NCBI RefSeq assembly: GCF_000427905.1
Contig: NZ_KE386604.1
Coordinates: 891,606-955,605 of the forward strand
Origin: Thermocrispum agreste DSM 44070
GTDB lineage: Bacteria; Actinomycetota; Actinomycetes; Mycobacteriales; Pseudonocardiaceae
Reading direction: 5' to 3'
DNA length: 64,000 nucleotides
In this document: one piece after another, positions 16,249-25,036 of the stretch
Numbering within the stretch: position 1 is the stretch's first letter
Layout of the letters: each line of letters starts with the position of its first letter
The notes under the pieces: model-generated
Databases searched by the model: none
Told to the model about the DNA's origin: nothing
Seen by the model: the letters and a program-made list of their open reading frames with translations, nothing else
Position numbers and translations under genes: made by a program

Positions 16249-17316
16249 GTGGGTGAGCGTGTGACGAACGGGCCGCGGAGCGCACGGCTTCGCAGGTCAC
16301 AGCCACCCGATCGCACGTCGGGCGGCATTCCGCGGTATCGCCCCGGTGGCAGGCGGATCGCCGCCGAGCCGTTGGAGGCTTCCTGGAAGCCGGGCGAACC
16401 CGCCCGGCGGAGTTCCCGGTCCCGGTCCCGTCCCCGGTCCGGGCCGGCCAGCTGGGTCAAGAAGTACGGCTGGCGGATCTACGCGCTGCCGATTCTGCTG
16501 GTCGTCACCGTCCTGGCGGTGCTGGACGCGCGTGACGGTGCGCAGCCCGGGCCGGCAGCTGCGCCGCCGCAAGGGCTGGCAGCGGGCGCACCGTCCGAGC
16601 CCGAGGGGCCGAGCGCGACGGAGACCCCGGTCAAGCCGGTGGACCTGCGCATTCCGACCGCGGAGCTTCCTCCCGGCGGGAAGTACACCGAGAAGGGCCG
16701 GGGCACCTGGCGGGTGGTGAAAGGCTCCAGCCCGCCGGTCGGCAAGCGGGGTGCGCGGCTGCTCAAGTACACCGTCGAGGTGGAGAACGGCCTCGACCCG
16801 TCCAGCTACACCGGGGACGACGCGTTCGCCCAGACCGTCGAGGCCACCCTGGCGGATCCGCGGAGCTGGATCGGCAGCGGCGAGGTGCGCTTCCAGCGGG
16901 TGGACGACCCCGCGAAGGCCGACTTCCGGATCAGCCTGACCTCGCCGCGGACCACCCACCGGGCGGACATCTGCGGGTTCCAGATCAGATACGAGTCGTC
17001 GTGCTACCAGCGCCGGATGGACCGCGTGATCATCAACCTGGCGCGGTGGGTGCGCGGCGCGAAGGCGTTCAACTCGGACATGACCGCCTACCGGCAGTAC
17101 GCCATCAACCACGAGGTCGGCCATGTGCTGAACAACGGGCACGTGGGCTGCCAGCGCAACGGTGCCCTGGCGCCGGTGATGATGCAGCAGACGTTCGGCG
17201 TGGCCAACAACTACGTGGCCAAGTTGAACAAGGCGGACCCGACGAACTATGCCGCGGTGCCGCGGGACGGGAAGGTCTGCAAGCCCAACGCGTGGCCGAA
17301 TCCCGGGGCGCAGTGA
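16249..17316 (+). CDS. DUF3152 membrane-anchored zinc metalloprotease-like protein
   Basis: The 355-residue protein has a basic N-terminal cytosolic region, one membrane anchor (about residues 72-92), a Pro-rich linker and a C-terminal DUF3152 domain outside the cell. That domain has HEVGHVLNNGH (residues 288-298), a zinc-binding HExxHxxxxxH motif close to the metzincin consensus but with Asn for the usual Gly. Cysteines (ICGF, SSCYQ, HVGCQ, KVCKP) suggest disulfides. It is probably a cell-wall-side peptidase; no substrate is known. It precedes moeZ on the same strand, as mycobacteria do (Rv3207c-Rv3206c from memory). An in-frame GTG at 16261 is an alternative start. Confidence 0.82.
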   Translation: MGERVTNGPRSARLRRSQPPDRTSGGIPRYRPGGRRIAAEPLEASWKPGEPARRSSRSRSRPRSGPASWVKKYGWRIYALPILLVVTVLAVLDARDGAQPGPAAAPPQGLAAGAPSEPEGPSATETPVKPVDLRIPTAELPPGGKYTEKGRGTWRVVKGSSPPVGKRGARLLKYTVEVENGLDPSSYTGDDAFAQTVEATLADPRSWIGSGEVRFQRVDDPAKADFRISLTSPRTTHRADICGFQIRYESSCYQRRMDRVIINLARWVRGAKAFNSDMTAYRQYAINHEVGHVLNNGHVGCQRNGALAPVMMQQTFGVANNYVAKLNKADPTNYAAVPRDGKVCKPNAWPNPGAQ

Positions 17317-17530
17317 CGCCGGGGCTGTCGCTTGCGTGCGACGCGGCGCAGTCGCCGACGAGGGTGGCGTGACCGCCCTTACGGCCGGGATGCGGGAATG
17401 CGGGATGCCACGCCGCTGTTGTTCCAGAGTGTGGACGGTGACGTCATGATGTGGACGGACGCTGGCAGTGCGAGGACTATCGACGTCAGACGGCACCGCA
17501 CAACCGACGTGGCGTGAACCTGGAGGTCGA

Positions 17531-18709
17531 ATGTCAGGCAGCCTGCCGCCGCTGGTGGAGCCCGCGGCCGAGCTGACCAAGGAGGAAATCGCCCGCTACA
17601 GCCGGCACCTGATCATCCCGGACGTCGGGGTGGACGGGCAGAAGCGGCTGAAGAACGCGAAGGTGCTGGTCATGGGCGCCGGCGGGCTGGGCAGCCCCGC
17701 GCTGCTGTACCTGGCTGCCGCGGGTGTCGGCACGCTGGGCATCGTCGACTTCGACACGGTGGACGAGTCCAACCTGCAGCGGCAGGTGATCCACGGGCAG
17801 TCGGACGTCGGCAAGCTCAAGGCCCAGTCGGCCAAGGAGTCGATCGCCGAAGTCAACCCGTTCGTCACGGTCAACCTGCACACCGAGCGGCTGACCAGCG
17901 AGAACGCCCTGGACATCTTCTCCGGCTACGACCTGATCCTGGACGGCACGGACAACTTCGCCACGCGGTACCTGGTCAACGACGCAGCGGTCATCCTGGG
18001 CAAGCCGTACGTGTGGGGCTCGATCTTCCGGTTCGAAGGCCAGGTGTCGGTGTTCTGGGAGGCCGCCCCGAACGGCAAGGGCGTCAACTACCGCGACCTG
18101 TACCCGGAGCCGCCGCCACCCGGCATGGTTCCGTCCTGCGCCGAGGGCGGCGTGCTGGGTGTGCTGTGCGCGTCGATCGGGTCGATCATGGTCAACGAGG
18201 CGATCAAGCTGATCACCGGGATCGGCGAGCCGCTGCTCGGCAGGCTGGTCACCTACGACGCGCTGGAGATGCGCTACCGCGAGGTGAAGATCCGCAAGGA
18301 CCCGGAGACGCCGAAGATCACCGAGCTGATCGACTACGAGACGTTCTGCGGTGTGGTGTCGGACGAGGCGCAGCAGGCGGCGCAAGACAGCACCATCACG
18401 CCGCACGAGCTGAAGGCCATGTTCGACTCGGGCAAGGAGTTCGAGCTGATCGACGTGCGGGAGCCGCACGAGTACGAGATCGTCCGGATCGAGGGCGCCA
18501 AGCTCGTGCCGAAGGACCGGATCCTGTCCGGGGAGGCGCTGGCCGAGCTGCCGCAGGACAAGCCGATCGTGCTGCACTGCAAGTCGGGTGGCCGGTCGGC
18601 GGAGGCGCTGGCGGCGCTGCACCGCGCCGGCTTCTCCGACGCGGTGCACCTGGGCGGCGGGATCCTGGCCTGGGCGAAGCAGATCGACCCGAGCCTGCCG
18701 ACGTACTGA
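17531..18709 (+). CDS. moeZ: MoeZ: adenylyltransferase/sulfurtransferase (E1-like + rhodanese)
   Basis: The 392-residue protein joins a ThiF/MoeB-type E1 domain (nucleotide loop VMGAGGLGSPAL, DFDTVDESNLQRQ, DGTDNFATRYLVND) to a C-terminal rhodanese domain with LHCKSGGRSAE, whose Cys350 would carry the persulfide. Such MoeZ proteins adenylate and thiolate small ubiquitin-like sulfur carriers (MoaD, CysO, ThiS) for molybdopterin, cysteine, thiamine or secondary-metabolite sulfur. The two CxxC zinc pairs of E. coli MoeB are not visible. ATG at 17531 is preceded by GGAGG. No sulfur-carrier gene is adjacent. A strong terminator follows. Confidence 0.93.
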   Translation: MSGSLPPLVEPAAELTKEEIARYSRHLIIPDVGVDGQKRLKNAKVLVMGAGGLGSPALLYLAAAGVGTLGIVDFDTVDESNLQRQVIHGQSDVGKLKAQSAKESIAEVNPFVTVNLHTERLTSENALDIFSGYDLILDGTDNFATRYLVNDAAVILGKPYVWGSIFRFEGQVSVFWEAAPNGKGVNYRDLYPEPPPPGMVPSCAEGGVLGVLCASIGSIMVNEAIKLITGIGEPLLGRLVTYDALEMRYREVKIRKDPETPKITELIDYETFCGVVSDEAQQAAQDSTITPHELKAMFDSGKEFELIDVREPHEYEIVRIEGAKLVPKDRILSGEALAELPQDKPIVLHCKSGGRSAEALAALHRAGFSDAVHLGGGILAWAKQIDPSLPTY

Positions 18710-18720
18710 GCACGAACCCG

Positions 18721-18766
18721 GGGCTCGAGTCCGCGTCCCGACCTGGGGGCCGGACTCGAGCCCTTT
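18721..18766 (+). terminator. Rho-independent terminator of moeZ
   Basis: GGGCTCGAGTCCG (18721-18733) pairs perfectly over 13 bases with CGGACTCGAGCCC (18751-18763) across a 17-base loop, followed by TTT. It starts 11 bases after the moeZ stop and is the clearest terminator in the window. Confidence 0.8.
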
Positions 18767-19097
18767 GGCGTGCCGTTCTGGGGAATCCTCCAGCTTCTGG
18801 CGTTCCTGGTGGGCGCAGGGCGCGACTTGTCCAGCATGGGGCGGTACTGCAGCTGTCCGGCCGGTGTGCGCAGGACCCGAGTCGTGGTGTCCTGACGGAC
18901 GCCGTGAATATCGACTTGCAGTCGGCACGAGTGGGCTGTGACCTGACCGGCCCAGGCAGGGGATGAGGCATCTCCCCGGTGGCGGGTCGGCATGCGCCGC
19001 CCATTGGGGTGGCAGGTTGCGCCCAATGGAGTCAGGGACCCGCGGGCGGCGGAGTGTCACCCGGTGGAGTGAGAATCGAGCGCGTTAGTCTGCCGCC

Positions 19098-19913
19098 GTG
19101 CCGGTCACTCGTGAGCGTCCTCCGCTGCGTGTTTGCGCTGCATTCAACGTCGATCCCGAGTCGTTGCGGCCGCTTGCCGACGGGTCGGGCTGGCGGGGTG
19201 ACGGTGTGGTGCTGCGGCCTGCCACCGACTCGGTGGAGGCGGTTTGGGCGGCGCGTGCGCTCGGTTCGATCGTGTTGCCGGATGTGCGGATTGCGCGGCC
19301 GTCGCGGGCCACCGATGGGCGCGCGATCGTGGGTGGCTGGATGGCTTACCGCTTGGCTGCGGGATCCGGTGACGAGGTGGCCGAGGAGCGGCCGTCGGTG
19401 GAGGAGATCGTGCTGGTGTCGGTGAAGCTTCACCAGGCGTTGATCAATGTGCCGCGGCCGGACTTCATCGACAAGCGCACGGATGTGCTGGCGCGTGCCG
19501 ACCGGGTGGCTTGGGGCGAGGAGGAGGTGGAGCTGGACGAGGCGAACGGTGGCCGGTGGTTCGAGATCCTGGCTGGGGCGGCTCGGGAGACGAAGTTGCC
19601 CAATCAGGTCGTGCACGGCAGCTTGTTCCGCAGTGTGCGGCTTGCTGGGGATCGGGTGCCTACTGTGTTCGACTTCCGGCCGTACTATCGCCCGGCGGAG
19701 TGGGCTACGGCGCTGGTGGTCGTGGACGCGGTTGTGGCCAATGCGGCGGGGGCCACGCTTATCCAGCAGTGGTCGCATCTGCCCGACTGGCGGCAGATGC
19801 TGCTCCGGGCCACCATGTTCCGTCTCGCTGCGCACGCCCTGGACCCGGAAAGTGCGGGGGAGGAGACGTTGGACGGTCTCCGCCGAGCAGCCGTCCTTGT
19901 CGGTGAGGTCTAG
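19098..19913 (+). CDS. TIGR02569-family protein
   Basis: The 271-residue product (AAFNVDPESLRPLADGSGW, VVLRPATDSVEAVWAARAL, LPNQVVHGSLFRSVRLAGDR, VFDFRPYYRPAEWATALVVVDA) matches an actinobacterial family catalogued as TIGR02569. The layout with an early loop, a VHGS-type motif and a later D-F/D segment recalls aminoglycoside-phosphotransferase-fold proteins, so a kinase-like fold is plausible but unproven. In mycobacteria the family lies between MoeZ and an alkyltransferase-like gene (Rv3205c from memory). Here the next genes belong to an accessory segment, so the conserved order is interrupted after its stop. Confidence 0.8.
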   Translation: MPVTRERPPLRVCAAFNVDPESLRPLADGSGWRGDGVVLRPATDSVEAVWAARALGSIVLPDVRIARPSRATDGRAIVGGWMAYRLAAGSGDEVAEERPSVEEIVLVSVKLHQALINVPRPDFIDKRTDVLARADRVAWGEEEVELDEANGGRWFEILAGAARETKLPNQVVHGSLFRSVRLAGDRVPTVFDFRPYYRPAEWATALVVVDAVVANAAGATLIQQWSHLPDWRQMLLRATMFRLAAHALDPESAGEETLDGLRRAAVLVGEV

Positions 19914-20086
19914 ACCCGGTCGGCAAGTCGGGGACCGGCTGGCGCTGCGGTGCGGTGACACCTCGTCGTGGGTGGTCCAGGGGTGGGTGTCCGGGGTGTG
20001 AAGTGTTCGGAAAGTGGCACCACGCGCGCGGTCTGTTGCTACCGTAGGCCACGGACCAGCGACACGCAGCGTCTGGAGGGGCCGCG

Positions 20087-20521
20087 ATGACCGTCGGGAT
20101 GTTCATGGAGAAGGCCTGGGCCGAGATCCTGGACTACCTCGACCTGGAGCGGAAGAAGTACGGCGGTTCGACGCTCCTCGACAAGGTCTACCTGCACGCC
20201 ACGGGCAAAGGCTTCCGCTTCCCGGACGATGCCACGGCGCAAAAGATGGTCGATACTTTCAAGGAACGGGAAAAGAGCATCAGGGCTCGCGCCTACCTCA
20301 TCGACACTTTGGAGTCCTGTATCAATCAAACGTTCTCTTATGATGAGACAAGTGAATCTTATCGTAAAACAGCTTTGACGTCGGTGGCGGCCCTTCGACA
20401 ACTTAATGATTCGGCGCTGCGATACACCCAGAACTACATCGAGAAGATTGAGGCGGCCAGAAAGCGGTACGCTCAGCAAGAGGAAGCGGCAGAGAACGAC
20501 GCTCGTGGTATAGCGAGGTAG
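20087..20521 (+). CDS. Helical protein with YxxxE tail, candidate ESX-type substrate
   Basis: A 144-residue, almost entirely helical and charged protein with no signal peptide. It is the first gene of a four-gene unit ending in an EspG-like chaperone. Near its end it has YAQQE (residues 128-132), fitting the YxxxD/E signal of ESX/type VII substrates, placed after a long helix as in PE and WXG100 proteins. No WXG motif is present. From about 20240 onward the codons become AT-rich for this genome (TCT, TAT, AAA, AAT, CTT), a sign of horizontal origin or relaxed selection. A TACCGT box at 20039-20044 may be the promoter -10. The role as a PE-like partner of the third gene is inference. Confidence 0.65.
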   Translation: MTVGMFMEKAWAEILDYLDLERKKYGGSTLLDKVYLHATGKGFRFPDDATAQKMVDTFKEREKSIRARAYLIDTLESCINQTFSYDETSESYRKTALTSVAALRQLNDSALRYTQNYIEKIEAARKRYAQQEEAAENDARGIAR

Positions 20522-20526
20522 GTCTG

Positions 20527-21189
20527 TTGAGCGTTCGTGCACGGCATTGGTCAGTGGTCGCCCTGCTGGCGGTCGTATTCATCATGACCGCGTGCAGTGG
20601 CGAGGAGCGAGGTACTCCGCGTCCCGCGAACACGGCGTCTTCCGGGTCTGTGGCACCCGGGGGCTCGGAGTCGCTTGACTATCCGAAGGTGCAGACCCCG
20701 CTTGATCCCACTGCTTATCTGCAGAACCCCTGCGAGCTTGTCCCGGCGGCTGTTCTCGAGACGCTTGCGCAATTCGACCCAGGGGAGCCGGACGTCGACA
20801 GCCCCGCCGCCCAGAAGATGATCGGTCCGCGATGTACCTGGGTTTCCAGCGATGTGGGAGGGCCGACGATCGGCGTCAGTATCAATACAGTGCGCAGCGA
20901 ACTCATCGCGGACGGCTCTGGGGGGCTGGAAGCTGAATATCGCTCCAAAGCCAATGGCAGGATCGATCATCTGGAGCCTGTGAGCTTGCCCGGGCATCCC
21001 GGGAACCCGGCGGTCATCGCTGCTCAATCCAGTGAGCTCGACCGTGGGTCGTGTCCAGTGACGGTTGGCCTGAGTGATGAGTTGACTTTTACTGTTCGCA
21101 TGATCCACTCGGCGGATCCGTCGGCTGCTTGTGACGGTGCTCAAAAGGTGGCGGCCGCAGTGCTCGACACATTGGCGGGGGGTAAGTGA
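20527..21189 (+). CDS. DUF3558 lipoprotein
   Basis: A 220-residue lipoprotein. It has a basic N-terminus, hydrophobic helix VVALLAVVFIM and lipobox TAC-SG (Cys about 24), then a Ser/Gly/Pro-rich linker and a DUF3558 domain (YLQNPCELVPAAVLETL, GPRCTWVSS, SCPVTVGLSDE, SAACDGAQKVA) with four cysteines likely in two disulfides. The only in-frame start that preserves the signal peptide is TTG at 20527. DUF3558 lipoproteins are abundant in Pseudonocardiales and often accompany ESX-associated genes. It overlaps the WXG-like gene as TGATG at 21187-21191, so the two are coupled. It may act outside the membrane as a receptor or stabiliser; this is inference. Confidence 0.8.
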   Translation: MSVRARHWSVVALLAVVFIMTACSGEERGTPRPANTASSGSVAPGGSESLDYPKVQTPLDPTAYLQNPCELVPAAVLETLAQFDPGEPDVDSPAAQKMIGPRCTWVSSDVGGPTIGVSINTVRSELIADGSGGLEAEYRSKANGRIDHLEPVSLPGHPGNPAVIAAQSSELDRGSCPVTVGLSDELTFTVRMIHSADPSAACDGAQKVAAAVLDTLAGGK

Positions 21190-22601
21190 TGGAACTCACT
21201 GGTGAGAAAATCTATGAGATCTTCATGTCCGGAGACATCACCCCGCTCGAAGCTGCGCGCCAGGTCATCGAGGACCTGGTCGAAAAGTTCCGCGAGGAGG
21301 TCAAGGAGCTCGACGACTCGCGCAGGCAATTGCTGACGTATTGGGAGGGGGACAGTGCAGAAGCAGCCGGTCGCGGTGTCGAGCCGTTGATTCAAGCGCA
21401 TTCCGAGAGTGCTCCGTTGATCGCCATGGCGAACGACTCGGTGTACCGGCAGGAGGAAGGCTACAAGTGGGGGAAGCGGTCGGTAGAGCCGGTTCCACCC
21501 GAGCCTGAAGAGCCGAGTCTGTTCGCTCGTGGGGTTGCGGCGATCGTGCCGGGTGTTCCGGACCCGGATGTCCCGTACCGCAAGGCATTGGCGGCGCATA
21601 ATGCGGCCAGTGAGAACAACGTGCGGGTGATGGAGCAGTATCGCGACCTCACCGTGGACAACACCGACCTTCTGCCGAAGGACTACGGCATCATAGAGGA
21701 CGATGGTGCTCCGATCTACATCGGTCGCACCGAGACGTCCAGCAGCGGCGGAAGTGCCACCATCAGCACCCCGACCCTCGGCCAGCCTGGTTACACCGGT
21801 TCGATGCCCGGTCCGGGGATCGGCTCGGTTGGTTCCGGCCCGAACCTGTCCGGAGGTGGTGGGTCGATCGGTGGGCCCGCGCCGAGCCCGGTGCCGCATC
21901 CGGCGACGCCCGGCCCGACCACCGGTATCGCTGCGCCCGTCACCGGTCCCGGCGGTGGCGGCCCCGGTGGCGGAGGAACCCCAGGTCCGCGACCGGGTGG
22001 TCCGGTTGTCGCGCCCGTCGGTCCGGCGGGCGGAGGTCAGTCGAACGATTCCCGCAGGCCGCCCCGTCCCGGTGCAAGGCCGCCGGCGGGCAGCTCGCGT
22101 GCGGGCGCGCGGATGACGACGGGTGGCTTGGGTCGTACCGCCGGCGGAGCGTCAGGGGGTGCACCTGGAGCGGGCAGGACGCCCACCATCCTCCGTGGTG
22201 GTGCGGCCGCCACGGCTCGGTTGACCGGCGGCACGGCCGGCTTGCAGGCGGGCAAGGGTGCGGGCGTCCTCGGTGGCGGCGGCCCCGGGTCTGGTGCGGG
22301 TGGTGCTGCGGCGGCCCGCGCTGCGGCGAGCGGCGTCGGCGCTCGCCCCGGCATGGGCGGCGTCGCCGGCGCGGCCGGCCAGCGTGGCAAGGGTGCCGAG
22401 GACTCCGAGCACAAGGACAAGTACGCGGTCAAGGAAGAGTTCGACGAAGGCCTGAAGGTCGAGTACGACGAGCTGGGCGCCAAGACCATCGACGAGACGA
22501 CGGGCCACACTGTCATCAACCCGGTGATCGGTGCGGCGCCTGAAGCGCCGTCGTCGCGGCAAGTGAAGCCGCACACCCAGTACAAGGACAAGGACGCCTA
22601 G
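21189..22601 (+). CDS. WXG/PPE-like ESX substrate with Gly/Pro-rich tail
   Basis: The 470-residue protein has an N-terminal helical region (about 1-150) with W52-E-G54 in LLTYWEGDSAEAA, placed between long helices as in WXG100/PPE hairpins. Then come a Pro/Gly/Ser/Ala low-complexity region (about 185-400) and an acidic, charged C-terminus (KDKYAVKEEFDEGLKVEYDE, about 412-435). The next gene encodes an EspG-like chaperone, whose known partners are PPE proteins, so this is probably the secreted PPE-type protein of the module. ATG at 21189 overlaps the previous stop. The usual PPE motif at residues 7-10 is absent. Confidence 0.75.
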   Translation: MELTGEKIYEIFMSGDITPLEAARQVIEDLVEKFREEVKELDDSRRQLLTYWEGDSAEAAGRGVEPLIQAHSESAPLIAMANDSVYRQEEGYKWGKRSVEPVPPEPEEPSLFARGVAAIVPGVPDPDVPYRKALAAHNAASENNVRVMEQYRDLTVDNTDLLPKDYGIIEDDGAPIYIGRTETSSSGGSATISTPTLGQPGYTGSMPGPGIGSVGSGPNLSGGGGSIGGPAPSPVPHPATPGPTTGIAAPVTGPGGGGPGGGGTPGPRPGGPVVAPVGPAGGGQSNDSRRPPRPGARPPAGSSRAGARMTTGGLGRTAGGASGGAPGAGRTPTILRGGAAATARLTGGTAGLQAGKGAGVLGGGGPGSGAGGAAAARAAASGVGARPGMGGVAGAAGQRGKGAEDSEHKDKYAVKEEFDEGLKVEYDELGAKTIDETTGHTVINPVIGAAPEAPSSRQVKPHTQYKDKDA

Positions 22602-22604
22602 GAC

Positions 22605-23366
22605 GTGTACGGTCCGATCCTGACCGCCTCGCCCCATGCCCTCGAGCTGGTCGCCGAGTGGGAACGAGCCGGCCGGCTCAACCCGGTCCTGCGGCCGGTG
22701 GCGGTGTTCTACGGTGACGGTGACGCACGCCCCGATCCGGCCAAGGAACTCGCCGACCGCGGTCTGCTGGAAAGCAAGAATCGGGCCGTGGATGCCGTCC
22801 TCGACGTGCTTCCTGCCCTGTGCGAGCCGTCGCTGGAGTACGTGGCGGACTTCCGGGTCGAGGACAGCAAGTACACCGCCCTGGCCGCCCGGAAGAACCG
22901 GAGCGGAGTGCTCGCGGTGCGGGAGCGCAACCAGAAGGCCGGCACGGACATCGTGCGCTTCCGTGAGGTCGACCCCGACGACCTCATCGGCGCTCTGCTC
23001 GACCTGCTCGAGCTGCAACCCGGCAGCGGCCCCCTGGTGAGCGTGAACCTGCACGACGTCAAGGAGGCGAACGAGCGCGGGGCCGTGGCGCCGGTGAGCT
23101 TCGAGCACCAGCAGCTGCGGTCCTTCATCCAGCGTCCCCAAGCCGGTCCCGCCATCGAGATCGTGGTGGGAGTCCGCGACGACAGCGGCAAGGTGATCCA
23201 CACCGAGCGGCCGCTGCACATCGCCGCGCTGGACTGGGGTCACTTCCTCACCTACACCGTGGGCGAGGGACGGGACGAACGCTTCTACGGCGGCCCGGCC
23301 ACCGCCGACCACGTCCGCAAAGCGCTTGCCGACCTGAAAGCCACCCTTACCCAGCCGGCGTTCTGA
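22605..23366 (+). CDS. EspG-family ESX secretion-associated chaperone
   Basis: The 253-residue cytosolic protein resembles the EspG family, the chaperones that bind the hydrophobic tip of PPE proteins and keep PE/PPE pairs soluble before export by ESX systems. Visible features are a start with ALELVAEWE, central strands RVEDSKYTALAARKNRSGVLAVRERNQ (two successive strands) and the ending EGRDERFYGGPATADHVRKAL. It starts at GTG three bases after the WXG/PPE-like gene. No core ESX gene (EccC, EccB, EccD, MycP) lies in the window, so any secretion machine must be elsewhere. Assignment rests on sequence flavour plus context. Confidence 0.75.
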   Translation: MYGPILTASPHALELVAEWERAGRLNPVLRPVAVFYGDGDARPDPAKELADRGLLESKNRAVDAVLDVLPALCEPSLEYVADFRVEDSKYTALAARKNRSGVLAVRERNQKAGTDIVRFREVDPDDLIGALLDLLELQPGSGPLVSVNLHDVKEANERGAVAPVSFEHQQLRSFIQRPQAGPAIEIVVGVRDDSGKVIHTERPLHIAALDWGHFLTYTVGEGRDERFYGGPATADHVRKALADLKATLTQPAF

Positions 23367-23420
23367 ACCCAGCCCGAACGCTGACTGGCCACCCACGGGT
23401 GTGGGCGCGCGAGCACCGCG

Positions 23421-24556
23421 CTAGGCGAAGCCGACGGTCGCCTGGTCGAGCCCGCGGGCGCGTGCCGTCCGCGTCGCCTCGGCCTCCAGCTCGCTCACGT
23501 CCGGCCGGTGCCTGCCGGTCAACGGGCTGACCGTCACCTCCAGCCGCTGCCCGCGGGCCCGAGCGCGCCACGTGGCCACGATCTCGCCGTCGGCCACCAC
23601 CACCCCCGGGTTGCCGAGGATCCGCCACACCTGCTTGTGATTCTCCTTCTCCGGCACCAGGACCGCCCGGTCCCGTGCCTGGAGCAACGGGTCGGCCGGA
23701 GGAAGCAGCCGCACGAACGAGGGCTCGGCGGGGCTCTCCAACGCCGGAAGCGCGTCCTCGGGCAAGTACGCGGTCTTCCCGTCGACGTCGACCGCGGCAA
23801 GCCCGTCGGGCCACATGCGCTTCGCCACCGACTGCGTCGTCCCCAGGAAGCCGGACGCTTCGGCCGGGGTCGCCGGGCCATGCACGCGCAGATACTCCTC
23901 GATGACCCGCCTGCCGGTCGCCGGATCGGGCTCCCTCGTGACGTCCTCCCACCCGTCGATCGGGGTCAAGGTGGCCGGTGAGACGTCCGGTTCGAGCCGG
24001 ACACCCGCACGCAGCGTGGCCAGCCGCATCAGCTGCTCGTGGATGTGCGTGGCTTGACATCTCCGGCACCAGCGGACCAGTCCGGGTGGCAACACCTTGG
24101 TCACCGCCTCGCTGGCCGCGCCCTTGGTCATCGTGGCCCCAACGACCTCGCGCAGCCGCTCGGCCGCCGTCGTCAACGCTTCGGTGACCGGCATCCCGGC
24201 CTCAGCGACGTCCCGGCGCTGCCACGCCATTCTGGCCTGCGCGTCGCCGTCGTCCAACGGCACCAGCGACTGGGCCACCCACGGAAGATCGGCGGCATGG
24301 TGCAGATGCGGAGCACCACGGTGCGACCACGCCAGCGTCAGTCGGCGGCCCGCAGCTCCTCGGCGAATCCCGCACCGGCGAACCGTTCAGGGTCTCCCGC
24401 GAGCCGGGTGGCCAGCGCCAGGCGGGCAGCCACCTGCGAGGCATCCTGCACCCCCAACCGCAGCACGGCGAGCTTTCCCGGCTCGTCGTGCGGGCGATGC
24501 AACTCCTGAGCGGCGATACGGAACGCCAGAACCTGCTGGCGGTCGACGTGCAACAC
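23421..24556 (-). pseudogene. Winged-helix DNA-binding protein, split by a frameshift
   Basis: Two adjacent frames together make one protein of the winged helix DNA-binding (DUF1006/HTH_42-like) family. The N-terminal part runs from GTG at 24556 (VLHVDRQQVLAFRIAAQ) to TGA at 24338. The C-terminal part, in another frame, contains RLTLAWSHRGAPHLHHAADL, VIEEYLRVHGPATPAEASGF (winged helix) and the C-terminal ARGLDQATVGF. The family's hallmark WSHRGAPHLH is read only after a -1 shift near 24341-24345. A one-base deletion, sequencing error or programmed shift could explain it. Intact homologues are thought to act in DNA repair or regulation. The gene lies 17 bases after the DUF3224 gene. Confidence 0.75.
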
Positions 24557-24573
24557 GGTGGCTCCCGGTGGTC

Positions 24574-24975
24574 TCAGCCGAAAACGGGCTCGAAGGTGTA
24601 GTTCATCGTCTGCGACGACCCGGAGGTCGTGCCACTGCCGGTCATCCCGGTGAGCTCACCGGTGGCGGAACCAGGCACCACGGTGAACGTGCTGCTCACG
24701 TGGTGCGTGGCGGCCGAAATGCGGTATTCGTGGCGCACGATGAACGAGCCCTTCCTCCCCTCCACTGTGCCCTCGATCCGCTCCAAGGCGAACGACGTGC
24801 TGTCGCCGTCGTCACCGGTCTCGGCGTAGTAGAGCAGAGCGTCGGCGATCGACGCGCCCTCGATGAGCCCGGCGTACTCGTACGTGGCGTGGGCATGAGC
24901 GACTCGTGGCGTGCCCTTGCTGCCGCTGACGATGTGCTCGTCCCAGGTCTGCACGGTGAGGGTGTTGTCGGTCAT
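24574..24975 (-). CDS. DUF3224 protein
   Basis: A 133-residue single-domain beta-rich protein of the DUF3224 family (TWDEHIVSG, RVAHAHATYEYAG, GKGSFIVRHEY-like strand, GELTGMTGSG ending). The fold is a small calycin-like barrel akin to allene-oxide-cyclase/DUF3224 proteins; function is unknown. It is transcribed divergently from a WYL-domain regulator, with a 61-base gap containing a perfect palindrome, so that regulator probably controls it. In other actinobacteria such DUF3224/YafY pairs recur, as I recall. The frameshifted winged-helix gene follows in the same direction. Confidence 0.85.
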   Translation of the reverse strand: MTDNTLTVQTWDEHIVSGSKGTPRVAHAHATYEYAGLIEGASIADALLYYAETGDDGDSTSFALERIEGTVEGRKGSFIVRHEYRISAATHHVSSTFTVVPGSATGELTGMTGSGTTSGSSQTMNYTFEPVFG

Positions 24976-24998
24976 GAGCTCATCGTCCGCTCATTTCC

Positions 24999-25013
24999 TG
25001 ACAACTTCTGTCA
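24999..25013. promoter_or_regulatory. Palindromic operator between DUF3224 and WYL regulator
   Basis: TGACAACTTCTGTCA is an inverted repeat (TGACA, five-base spacer, TGTCA) centred in the 61-base divergent gap, 24 bases from each start codon. It is the likely site of the WYL-domain regulator and may overlap both promoters. Confidence 0.65.
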
Positions 25014-25036
25014 TGTTTTCTGGGAGAATTGCCGAC

